Source: Sphaeroforma arctica JP610
Taxonomy: Eukaryota > Opisthokonta > Ichthyosporea > Ichthyophonida
Direction: 5' to 3'
Length of the DNA stretch: 21,321 nt
NCBI RefSeq assembly: GCF_001186125.1
Contig: NW_014040409.1
Span: 37,002 to 58,322, forward strand
The notes under the pieces were generated by a model, which was given only the letters and a program-made list of their open reading frames with translations, did not search any database and was not told where the DNA came from. Both the position numbers and the translations under genes were made by a program. Within the stretch, counting starts at the first letter, position 1. Each line of letters opens with the position of its first letter. This document shows positions 1 to 21,321 of this stretch, one piece after another.

Positions 1-780
1 AATATGTAACACATAAAGATAGATATTTGCAATAATCGAACAGATCAATTTCAATTATTTTTGTGTGGATAATAGTACGCTTTAGAGTATGGACACTTTA
101 ATGTGAACATTCGGTGTTTTTTTCTTAAATTTATAGTTTTCCACTAAACCTTGAAATATATACAAGATAGGACTCGGGCAAATTCTGAGACGACATTTTT
201 TCAAATACTCGCATAGCAAGGTAATCTATTGTAAAATATGAGTCCTCCTGGCCATCAACTAGATGTGACCGTCTATTCCTTGAATGGAATAGAGAGCTAG
301 AGGTATCAGGTGCTTGGGGTCTAGATGCAGCGGAATTAATGCACCAGCTTGGAGGTTCGACTTTTCTTTTTCCTTTTCTTAAGTTGGATTTAGAATTGTT
401 TTATTGATAATTGTTATAGAAAAGTTGGTTCGAAGCATGAACGCGACAAATGAAACGAATCTACGTTTAACTGTTGACATCAAATTCATCTAGACCGAGG
501 TAGTGATTGGTCAGAGCGAAAGTATTCAAACAAAAGTATCAGTATAAAATCCCCTGATCTTTATCTCACAACCGAGGGCTGAAGCTAGACTTAGTTTCTT
601 TTTGCAATTTAACGTATTTCTTTTAACTCACCATTTAGTATAACGATATAGTCAGCCTGGTTTAGGCAACTGTGCGCCCAAAAGAAGTGTACCACAGGGT
701 ACAGGTCAAGGGCGACAGGGAAATAACACCACAACACATATAGGGTCATATTCACACTGCGGTATAGACCCATCACCTCA
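1..780. other. no gene recognised; left flank of retroelement fossil
   Basis: No open frame of useful length and no protein motif that I recognise on either strand. The stretch is AT-rich. A TATA-like run lies near 543-551, and a B-box-like GGTTCGAC at 353-360 has no tRNA cloverleaf around it. If the adjacent Ty3/gypsy fossil once had a 5' LTR it should lie here, but I could not align any segment of this stretch to the right flank of the element. Confidence 0.5.
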
Positions 781-1075
781 TGCGCTCAGCAAATGCCCCA
801 GGAGGAAGAAAGTAGTAACAAGAAAGCTTTAGCTCGTGCAATACAACAATTTCAACCTATCCAAGTGGGGCAAAGAGCCATCACCAACGGAATCAAAGTA
901 CAGAAGATGGATGAGTATACCTGAAACGTTTGGTGGGCGGCAGCTAACATGATAAACATGGTAAACATTGTGAATGCACGCACTAATGAAGAAATGTTGT
1001 GGACATATACAAATGATATTGCTTACATGCCATATCCTTTAATTCGTATCCCACGAGGTTAAAGATTGCACACAT

Positions 1076-1390
1076 GCATGCAAATCAATGGCAACACATA
1101 CAATGCATTCTCAACGCTCATGCATGGACTGAAGTGTAGTGACTGCATCAGTCAAAGCGCAACCACGCTACATACAACTAACATAACATATGCGCGACTA
1201 CAACGCACAGACTCAACAGAAGTGTATGATGATATAACCTATGGAGAAAGGAGAACGTCCAACTGCATTGAGGTGCTCGACCTCACAAACAAAAAGTTAC
1301 CTATACTTTTGTATATGAATATATTGCCTTCTATGGGTATCTACATAGCAGATATAATCAATCCAACATCTATACCAACGGATTCAAAAT
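1076..1390 (+). pseudogene. retropepsin-like trace of the Ty3/gypsy fossil
   Basis: A short segment opens with an ING-x-Y-x-A pattern and ends with a NKKLPILL...NILPSMGIYI pattern, resembling the C-terminal part of Ty3/gypsy proteases (the 'P-x-LLG-x-D-IL' region). It sits at the expected place just ahead of the reverse-transcriptase trace. The identification rests on these weak similarities and on position. It is part of the fossil. Confidence 0.5.
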
Positions 1391-1439
1391 AAAAATCACT
1401 CCCTAAATCACACGAGGGATCAGTTCCTGAACACGCACA

Positions 1440-2300
1440 AGAAGGCTTCCAAAAAACGTTATCGGACTTACTAGACCAGAATGCAATGATTCCATTCAAT
1501 GTACGCTGCAACTTATCAGGGTCTGTAGTACCAAGCGAGGAGAACAACGTTTGACAAGGGGGACACGCTAAAGTGAACTTCGCATCACGCAAGTACATAC
1601 AACGAACCGAAGAGAACGGTAAAAATGGGTACATAAAGACACTTATTTAAATGATAGTACCCCACGCAGGTGAACTTAACTCTATTATCAACAAGAGAAC
1701 ATGACCAAACAAGCTTACTGAAAAGGTTTTTCACGCGCGTTGACCTTAGGGAAGTCAACTATCAAAACGAATTCGTACTACCGGAGATAAAATAAGTACT
1801 TCACAATCTACGATGTTCGAAACTGTTGTCACAATTAGATCAGACAAGGAGATTCCATCACTTCCTGGTACATGAAAATATAAATCATTTTTTCACATGT
1901 TCATAGAGAGGGACACAATACTCGGTTAAGTCATCACCGTTTGGATTGCACTTGCTGACAGCCCGATTCCAACGAGTAATGGTAGACATACTTACTGACA
2001 TTGAAGGAGTAAAAGTATGTGTGTAGGACTTAGTCATTGCTAGCCTCATAGAAGAGAAACACAAGAAACCGGCACAAAAAGGTATCAAAAGGCTGAGCTC
2101 TGCCAACTTTCGACTGAACCACAACAATATTTACAGTCAAGATAGTCGATATACTGGGCGTCGAAGTCGTTACACAAGGGCTCAAATCAGACCCAGAGAA
2201 ATAATTGTGTATGATTGACTGTCCATTGCCAAGAACCAGACGAGACTTATATTGAGCAGTACATGCGTGACCACATACCAAATTTTGCTCTTACCATGAA
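1440..2300 (+). pseudogene. reverse-transcriptase trace of the Ty3/gypsy fossil
   Basis: Pieces of the RT fingers and palm are recognisable. A 'VDLREVNYQN' stretch near 1735-1770 resembles the motif preceding the first catalytic Asp. A 'SPFGL...FQRVM' stretch near 1935-1985 matches the conserved MPFGL-x-NAPATFQ-x-xM region. A 'DIEGVKV' followed by 'DLVIAS' near 2000-2040 corresponds to the catalytic DD region. The remainder follows Ty3/gypsy spacing. It is broken and ancient. Confidence 0.8.
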
Positions 2301-2429
2301 ACAACTTCCGCAATCATTTTGAAAGGTAAAATAAATCAGAACATAGCAAACATATGTCCACCTGATCTCAATGAATAAAATGAGAACTCGAAGGCGCTAT
2401 AGCGAATTCTAGCAATACTAGCATACCCA

Positions 2430-2660
2430 GTGGGCGGCGTACCTTTTCAAATCACGAATAACGTCAGTAAGTATGGAATCGGTGGCTATTTATTTAAAGT
2501 AAAAATGATGACATTTCTAGAAAGGCTAAACCCCGTACAACAACAACAAAAATATATAATAAATACAGAGGAGTTACTGTCACTAATTCGCGGTCTAGAA
2601 CACTTTTCCGGATACATCACAGGGGGGGGGGCGATATAACGCTATGTACAGATAATAACT
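2430..2660 (+). pseudogene. RNase H trace of the Ty3/gypsy fossil
   Basis: The longest intact piece of the element. It carries the 'SKYGIGGYL' motif around the first RNase H catalytic position, then 'YIINTEELLSLIRGLEHF', the usual 'E-EL-x-x-I-x-GLE-x-F' helix of Ty3/gypsy RNase H. A 'CTDNNSL' pattern, the third catalytic region, lies directly after at about 2644-2664. Its order after RT and before integrase supports the family call. Confidence 0.85.
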
Positions 2661-3304
2661 CATTGTGTCATATGAACCAGCATTGCACCCTATGCTAGCA
2701 GAAAAGAATAGCAAAAGCATTCCCCCACCACTTTACAAATATATATGTACCAGGCAAGGACAACCAAGTCGCTTACACGTTATCACGATTCATGAGGATA
2801 TCTTCGACATCAAATCATCAGATGTATCAAAAGAAGCCAACCGATAACATAAGCCAACAGATCACAGACAACAGTCAGCGATACACAGACCTGTAAACAA
2901 TTACAACGCCTATACTGATATCAGCCATAGACTGGAAAATTCGTTCTACAGTAAAAGCGGAACGCATGTTCAGGAAATTCACCATCGATTTATTCGCGGC
3001 AGTGCATGATGTATATAAAGCAAAGTTCTACTCCAAAGAACAGAATGCACTACTTCAAAAGTGGGTAGATGAAATAGACGAATGGGTGAATCCTCCCTGG
3101 AGCCACTCCCAGGGGTTCTTGGTAAAGTCATAGAGGAAGCCACTAGTATCACAATATGTATACCTTACTACCCAAATGCAACGTGGTTCCCCAATTTGTT
3201 GTCACTACTAGAACAAGACCCAATGATACTAGAAAATACAAACAACACGTTCTTGAAAGGAGGCACAACAGCGTGCGGTAAGACACCGTGAGGGGTTATA
3301 CTAG

Positions 3305-3865
3305 TTGCCAAAATTGGCAGAGCTAGACACAGTCACATATAATGACAAAGCCAATCTCATAGCGCAATATCACAAAGTGGGGCACTACATCGTTAAAGAA
3401 ACTACACACAAACTTCAATTAGATTGCCACGCAACGCCAGAAGGACAAAACCAACACATCGAACGGTGTATACGATGCCTAAAGAACAAAATTTACAATA
3501 AGGGCTACCACCCAACACAATTGATAGCAGCCGCATTTACTGGACACCGTCGATTCCTCGATAGAAGGTAACACGTAGGTTTTAGTCTGGATCGATGTAC
3601 ACTCATCATATGTCATACTAAGACCAATTCCATAAGACAGTTGGCGGTGCCAATGATGGAGCGGCGATCGTCGCAAGAACACTAGTTTCAATCATGCGTG
3701 AATATGGCTTCCCAAAGTATACAGACAGATCAGGGCGCAGAATAAGTAAATGAGATCCTCTTGAAAATCATCGAGCAAGCACCGTCACAACACCTATTGT
3801 CCAGATCATCCCAACCTAACACAATGGTAGTAAATGAGCGATTACACAGAGACCTCATATCCTTA
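3305..3865 (+). pseudogene. integrase trace of the Ty3/gypsy fossil
   Basis: Shows the HHCC zinc-binding region (HKVGH at about 3380-3395 and CIRC at about 3470-3481). It is followed by catalytic-core remnants: 'VWIDVYSSYVI' near 3580-3620, 'DQGAE' near 3728-3745 and 'NERLHRDL' near 3833-3857. These correspond to the first Asp, second Asp and Glu neighbourhoods of the DDE core. It lies downstream of RNase H as expected for Ty3/gypsy. Confidence 0.85.
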
Positions 3866-4620
3866 TCAATTTTTTTTTGAACAAAACCTAGGCAACTAGT
3901 GTTCACTTATACTGTTTGTCCAAATGGGCCACAACCTACATTTATCAAGACAAAAATCACCTCGATTCAATGTGTACTTTGGACGGAGACAAAACCAACT
4001 AACCGGCTACAATGCATTAGTAAACGTACCTGATACAACAATACCGTAGGAAACGCGACTTGTGACTATAGAAGAGTCGATCACACCACAAGTAGACACG
4101 AATGGTGCACAATACCAATAAAAAAATACGCGCATCATATGACCGAAAATACCAACAGAAATACGTACACTTCCAGAAGGGGTCATTGTAATCGTCCGTT
4201 AACAAGGTCAAATGACTAAAATGGCAGCACCACATGGCGGACCATAAAAAATAGTATTCAAGGTGGGCAATGGACATTTTGTCTGTAACCTTGATGGGGC
4301 TAAAGCCCAAGAATACCATAACTCGGTCAGTGATGAAATAACTGGATTGGTAATGAAGGCCAATGCTTCGGAGGAAATCATTCCCAACAGCCAAGTACAT
4401 CCAGCCGAGAAAACACAATCATTCTCGATATTAGACCATCAGTCCTCCAACAAAGGCGACGGATCCCAAAAGGACCTACCATAATGGACAGATGGGACGC
4501 ACGAAACAGACATCGCAAATGTTGATGTTCTTAAATCCAGGCCGATGAAGTCAACAGCAACGAGTATTGATGAACGGTCAGCGAGCAACAGGAAACGGAC
4601 GAGGCAGGGAACTTAACCGA

Positions 4621-5423
4621 GTCAATGCGAGCCCTTTAGCCTGCACGTGAGAAGAGGTCTATTGTTTTCATTGGTCGTATCTTTTCACTTACTCTCAAAT
4701 TATACACTTAAGAACCTTCTTATCGAGACGGTCTGTCCGTAAATTGGAAGATGGAGTGCGTATAAAATAACCTCTAACGTAAGGCCATATCCTTTAGTCC
4801 AAGTGTAGTGAGAGCGCGTGTCAAGACGGTCGTCATAGTCTAATACGAAGTCTTGACGTGGTTGAGTTAAGCGGCATTTTTTTTCTCAAGCAAACCTAGG
4901 TCAGCCAGATGTGGCAGATCATATTTCGAACAATTTGGGATCATGCGTTAGTGTGAGTGTTAGTCGGCTAAATGAAGATTAAGTTGAAAAAAATAGAAAG
5001 AGCGGGCTTTGTCAGATTCTGCTTCTGTATCCAAAACCCAATTCCGCACGCGAGATCATTTCCAATAGCGTAATCCACAGTCCAGGATTGCGTGAACAAT
5101 TATGTATTTCATCCCCACCGATCTGAGATATACATAGTATGAGCAGGTCACAGCAGCCATCAAATTGTCAGACTCCGCTGGTAGCAGATCAGATCTGTTT
5201 CACTTCAGCTTTTACTCGAGATTGGTTATTCCAGTCGATAAACCGCCCATACGGCGACAACTCGCCATGTCTGAGCGAATTTTGTGTACTGATTTTGTTC
5301 AAGCATTCGAGCAAGCAAAAATAAAAAAAAGCGATCATTTCAAACATATTTCGGTATAATACACACATCAAAATTGGCTGGCTTGCACATTGGCGTGAAC
5401 CACAGCAAGTATATCGTATGTAC
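4621..5423. other. no gene recognised; right flank of fossil to tRNA
   Basis: No convincing coding region. A TATA-like GTATAAAAT occurs near 4759, where a 3' LTR promoter might be expected. I found no segment alignable by eye with the left flank, so an LTR is not called. Small open frames here on both strands lack recognisable motifs and overlap each other. Confidence 0.5.
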
Positions 5424-5430
5424 AAAAAAA
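5424..5430 (-). terminator. RNA polymerase III T7 terminator of tRNA-Arg
   Basis: Seven consecutive T residues on the minus strand begin immediately after the discriminator base of the tRNA. A run of four or more Ts is the standard Pol III termination signal, so this supports the tRNA being, or recently having been, a transcribed gene. Confidence 0.8.
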
Positions 5431-5503
5431 TTCCTCTGACGGTACTCGAAACCGCGACTTCACGCTTCGTAGGCGTGCGCTCTACCAACTGAGCTACAGA
5501 AGC
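5431..5503 (-). tRNA. tRNA-Arg (anticodon ACG)
   Basis: A complete 73-base cloverleaf without intron. It has a 7-base acceptor arm, TA at positions 8-9, D-stem GCTC/GAGC with loop AGTTGGTA, anticodon stem CACGC/GCGTG with loop CTACGAA (U33, anticodon ACG, A37), a 5-base variable region, T-stem GCGGT/ACCGT with loop TTCGAGT, and discriminator A. The ACG anticodon decodes CGU, and CGC/CGA after A34-to-I editing. Oddities: the first acceptor pair is a G-A mismatch, the third is U-G, and the normally invariant G53-C61 pair is U-A, which also departs from the B-box consensus. It may be a mildly decayed copy, but the T7 terminator directly follows. CCA is not encoded, as expected for a eukaryote. 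Confidence 0.87.
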
Positions 5504-5733
5504 TGCTTCTAGGTTTTTAGTATTTAATATATTCAGAAATCATTCTAATGGATTTGGTACGCCCGATCACTAGAAATTTACAACACAATTAACAGGTGTT
5601 TTTCTCTCTCTCGAGGGCTATGCTATTCCACTGTAATGGGCAACGAAGCAGGCTACGAAGTTACAGCTTCACAAGCATTATTTTCGGATTCATGGGAGAA
5701 TTCAACGTCTGTTTCGGTCTCTTCAATCATCAA

Positions 5734-5791
5734 GTACAGTGCTGTACAAGAGTGCTGAAGCACTTGTATCTATAAGAGTGCTGAAGCACTT
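5734..5791. repeat. cluster of three short palindromes, two as a direct repeat
   Basis: GTACAG-TG-CTGTAC (5734-5747) is a perfect inverted repeat. It is followed at once by two identical 18-base copies of AAGAGTGCTGAAGCACTT (5748-5765 and 5774-5791, period 26). Each copy is itself an inverted repeat (AGTGCT-GA-AGCACT). The function is unknown. Such an arrangement could be a dyad protein-binding array or remnants of a small element. Confidence 0.8.
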
Positions 5792-5966
5792 CAACAAATA
5801 TTAAACTAACGATTTGTCTGTCACCACCTGAGTTAGGCAACACACAAACTTGCTCTGATGCAAATGACAATGTTCGTCTTTATATATTTAATCTCAATTC
5901 ATTTAATTGAAAACGAATATATGTCGCGGTTGATTTCATCTTGTTCTATCGGGCGCCTCGGGAATT

Positions 5967-6001
5967 CCAGGTGGTCAGACATCTATTGAGTCTGCACCTG
6001 G
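5967..6001. repeat. 12-bp stem hairpin
   Basis: CCAGGTG-GT-CAGAC, a 9-base loop, then GTCTG-CACCTGG. Twelve pairs form with a single two-base bulge. No T-run or tRNA-like context follows. It could be a structural RNA element, a remnant of a foldback transposon or chance. Confidence 0.6.
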
Positions 6002-7633
6002 ATAGGTCCCAACAAATATCTGAACCAGGAAACAACCACGCCATACAACACACTCACCAGGAGGGAAAATGAATCCCGGGACATCAACATCACTCACAGA
6101 GCACGTCTTAGATCCGATACACGAGCTTCAGTTTGCACTATGCCAAAATACAAGTAAAACTTTGCGCTAGTTCTCAATGTTGAGACTGGGGAGTAATTTC
6201 ATGGGCGAGAGGGATTGAGAATACCCAGACGAACAGCCAAACATATCTTAATGCATACAAAAATATCTTCTATACAGCCTTCACAACAAAGCATCGGAAT
6301 TGGAGGCCTGGTGAGTTTCGGCACGCTTACGACTATGCGAGAAATAGAGGATGGCAAGGGTGAGGAAGACCGAGCGGTAGTAACAGAACGAGTCTAGCAA
6401 CGGATCCCAACAGGACTGTTCGGTGCCGTTTCTCAGTGATGTCACTGTTCGTAGTGTCTATTCAGTCTGTGTCGTGACGGGGAAGTAGACCTCGTAATTC
6501 CTATTGCGCACAGATACCAAACTCAGGGACCATATGACATGTCCTGGAGCGGTCGAAGTGCACGGCCCGAATCTTATTTTCCAGAGTCAGAGCTTAGTGA
6601 TACTCAACACTAAGTAAATTCTAGGAGAATACAAAAGCAAATCCTTTGGGTGGTGTTTGTCGCATCCATTCGGCGCACCCACTTGCATTTACCTTATTTG
6701 AGAACTTTATGAATTCTCTTTCTGCACAACTATTTCGGTACTTAATTTATTTATCCTCAATTTCAAATTTGGAACATGCGCCCCATCTGAATAACATGTA
6801 GTTTGCACACCGACCTTGTAGCTCCCGGGCAATATATGGAGGTTTCATCAGGTCTAAGGTATGATAGCTAGTAGACAACTTTTTGCCAATCGTGCCGTTT
6901 CCAAATTCGAAATTTTCTACACAGAGTCTATCTCAACATGTAATTACACATGTCATACATTTACAAAACCAAGATGTGGTAGGACAAGGCATCGAGTGTC
7001 TAAAGTCAACCTTCAGTATCAATCGAAGGCTGATTTTACTTTATGACATCACTTGCCGTTTAGCTGATAATGGAGTCTGACGCGAACGTTGTAGATCGCG
7101 TGACACGTGGTCGTTTTTGGAGAGAAGGTTGTGTGTCACCTGGAAAATTCGAACGAAAGATTAAGCAAGAGTGAGCGGATACACAAATAGGAGTGATATA
7201 CGTGAAACGATAAGACTAACGGCCCACAAATAGAAGCGCAATACATATCTACAAGTTGTCTTTGATATTTATTGATAGACTACGAAATCACAACATCTTC
7301 AAACAATCAGCATGTCAACACAGGCTCGCTGTAATTGCACATATGCACAGCAACAAGAAAATGATATTAGCACACCTTGGGCGCTTGAGTCAGTCATACC
7401 TTCTGGTCAAACTCCTTAAATATATTACTTTCGGTAGACGCAGACGCATCCGGCGGTTTCTGATCTAGCATCGTACTACCCTGCATGTGTAGGTCCGTCA
7501 TGGAGGTTCCTTTGTCTGCAAATTATCGAAAGTACCAAGGGATTCAGAGAGTGTGAGAAATAATTATATGGTGCTGGCAACTGATCTCGCACTGTACAAC
7601 GTATATGGAGGCGATATTGGAGATATTTTGATC

Positions 7634-7723
7634 TCACACACAGTGAAAAATCGCGATCGCACCATGAATGTACTGTCCCACTCGTATCTGATCAGACAAC
7701 TGGCGGATTTGCGCATCAAACAA
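7634..7723 (-). CDS. alternative last exon of the kinase gene (uncertain)
   Basis: If the preceding exon is spliced at 7801 (CAG|GTCACG), this 90-base segment after a TCATCGCAG acceptor would be read in phase and end at TGA 7634-7636. It would add a helical-looking tail of 29 residues (beginning LFDAQIRQLSDQI). The donor is weak, so I prefer the simpler termination at 7777. It may be an alternative 3' end or chance. Confidence 0.25.
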   Translation of the reverse strand: MFDAQIRQLSDQIRVGQYIHGAIAIFHCV

Positions 7724-7776
7724 CTGCGATGACATTTCACCAGAACTTCAAAACTTAACTGATTCAAATCATTGCT

Positions 7777-20665
<12,889 letters not shown>

Positions 20666-20669
20666 CTGG

Positions 20670-21060
20670 AAGTGTTCAATATTTGAATATACGACAGAAA
20701 AAATATGAGATGTGTGGATGACGATGCGGCGTCTGTTCGAAAGTGGTTGTTATATACGGTCTAACGCAGGGTATAAGCGTACCATATAACATCTCGCATT
20801 GCTTGCAATTGCGAGTGATGTTCGTAGACAATACATACCAGTTCGAATCGTTATCGATCCACCATGCACGAATCCGACTCTACTTGTCAATATAACGGTA
20901 TTATCCAAACATCCCCCGTATTCAAAACCCCCTGAAGCACACATAGCTCAGTCGAACGAGTACACGTTTGCTATAGCAATATCCGTTCCTTTCACACATC
21001 GCTACACACGCACTAGCTCACATTGCCCATACAGCTGCGTGGCTAATGCGTATGTCGTTA
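20670..21060. other. intron or upstream region, no supported exon
   Basis: A minus-strand open stretch at about 20849-20944 ends in a consensus-like ACTG|GTATGT donor, but its phase does not join to the exon at 20665 and no acceptor is evident. I do not call it an exon. The first coding exon of the kinase gene may lie beyond the window. Confidence 0.45.
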
Positions 21061-21321
21061 AATACACACCCACCCGCACCCGCACACACACACATAAACA
21101 CACAAGCACATGTATATAAACATAGATATAGACATAAATACATATACATATACATATACAAATACAGAGATAAAGATAGCGATAGACATACACACAGGAA
21201 AAACATATAAGTACAGTCATAAAAACAGGTATAGATTTCATACAAATATGTATCTCCATATACATATACATAAGCATATACATATCCATATCCATTATAC
21301 TTGTATATCTATAGATATATA
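21061..21321. repeat. simple-sequence region, (CA)n then (ATACAT)n-like
   Basis: Runs of CACACA (21061-21110) pass into imperfect ATACAT/TATAGA hexamer repeats to the window end. Open frames on either strand here are repeat artefacts made of short Tyr/Met/Cys/Ile runs. Confidence 0.9.

Larger units (their letters stand above)
780..4620 (+). mobile_element. Ty3/gypsy LTR-retrotransposon fossil
   Basis: A decayed element with pol-type traces in the order protease, reverse transcriptase, RNase H, integrase, which is the Ty3/gypsy (Metaviridae) order rather than the Ty1/copia order. Domain traces lie at about 1076-1390, 1440-2300, 2430-2660 and 3305-3865. The stretch 780-1060 may be the end of gag. 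Beyond 3865 some coding-like texture continues to about 4620 without a recognised domain. The element is clearly broken, with many disabling changes spread over its whole length, so it is old. No LTR pair, target-site duplication or primer-binding site could be recognised, so both ends are approximate. Confidence 0.85.
5504..7633. other. intergenic stretch without recognised gene
   Basis: About 2.1 kb between the tRNA and the 3' end of the kinase gene. Open frames are all under about 65 codons, overlap in several frames and show no motif that I know. The notable contents are the palindrome cluster and the hairpin listed separately. An AATAAA on the minus strand at 7268-7273 lies about 500 bases past the proposed stop codon of the kinase gene and could be its polyadenylation signal, but this is weak. 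Confidence 0.5.

Noticed and set aside
300-365. A second tRNA suggested by GGTTCGAC
   Set aside because: No D-arm, anticodon arm or acceptor pairing could be formed around it.
500-4800. LTR pair suggested by GTATAAAAT near 541 and 4759 and ATTGGTC near 507 and 4671
   Set aside because: Spacing differs between the two sites (34 versus 88 bases) and the surrounding sequence does not align.
6215-6397. Small gene of 60 codons in the intergenic stretch
   Set aside because: No motif, no splice or promoter context, and length within chance expectation.
21002-21295. Minus-strand open frames rich in Tyr, Met and Cys
   Set aside because: They are translations of simple-sequence DNA.

Overview
The window looks like nuclear DNA from an intron-rich unicellular eukaryote. 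Most of it (about 7.8 to 20.7 kb, minus strand) is one long protein kinase gene split by at least 24 GT-AG introns. Introns run from about 50 to 650 bp, often with good branch-point and polypyrimidine signals. The organism cannot be named from sequence alone. A Greatwall-type catalytic domain in an intron-dense genome would fit a unicellular relative of animals (for example an ichthyosporean) or another protist; this is a low-confidence guess.

Layout. 1-780: no gene recognised. About 780-4620 (+): a heavily decayed Ty3/gypsy LTR-retrotransposon fossil with traces of protease, reverse transcriptase, RNase H and integrase in the usual Ty3 order; no convincing LTR pair. 5431-5503 (-): a tRNA-Arg(ACG) with a T7 Pol III terminator directly downstream. 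5504-7633: no convincing gene; a palindrome cluster, a strong hairpin and a possible poly(A) signal. 7777-20665 (-): the kinase gene, running right to left and open at its 5' end. 20670-21321: no supported exon, ending in a CA/TATACA-rich simple repeat.

The kinase. I chained 25 exons whose splice phases all agree, giving 2007 codons plus stop, with the N-terminus missing. In order the model holds: an N-terminal region of unknown fold; a basic, Ser/Thr-rich linker; a C-x2-C-x11-H-x3-C zinc finger of the kind found N-terminal to the kinase in plant IRE and fungal Rim15 proteins (residues 583-602); a helical linker; the kinase N-lobe (from residue 843); HRD (965-967); DFG (985-987); an insertion of about 885 residues in the activation segment; the GTPDYLAPE anchor (APE at 1873-1875); and a C-lobe and short AGC tail closely resembling Greatwall/MASTL. 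It thus combines an IRE/Rim15-like N-terminal half with a Greatwall-like catalytic domain and an unusually large Greatwall-style middle insertion. In known members this kinase phosphorylates endosulfine/ARPP19-type proteins, which inhibit PP2A-B55; whether that holds here is inference.

Most notable are this architecture, a four-fold repeated basic Ser motif inside the insertion, a short duplicated copy of the sequence that precedes the P+1 loop, and tandem repeats lodged against two splice donors.
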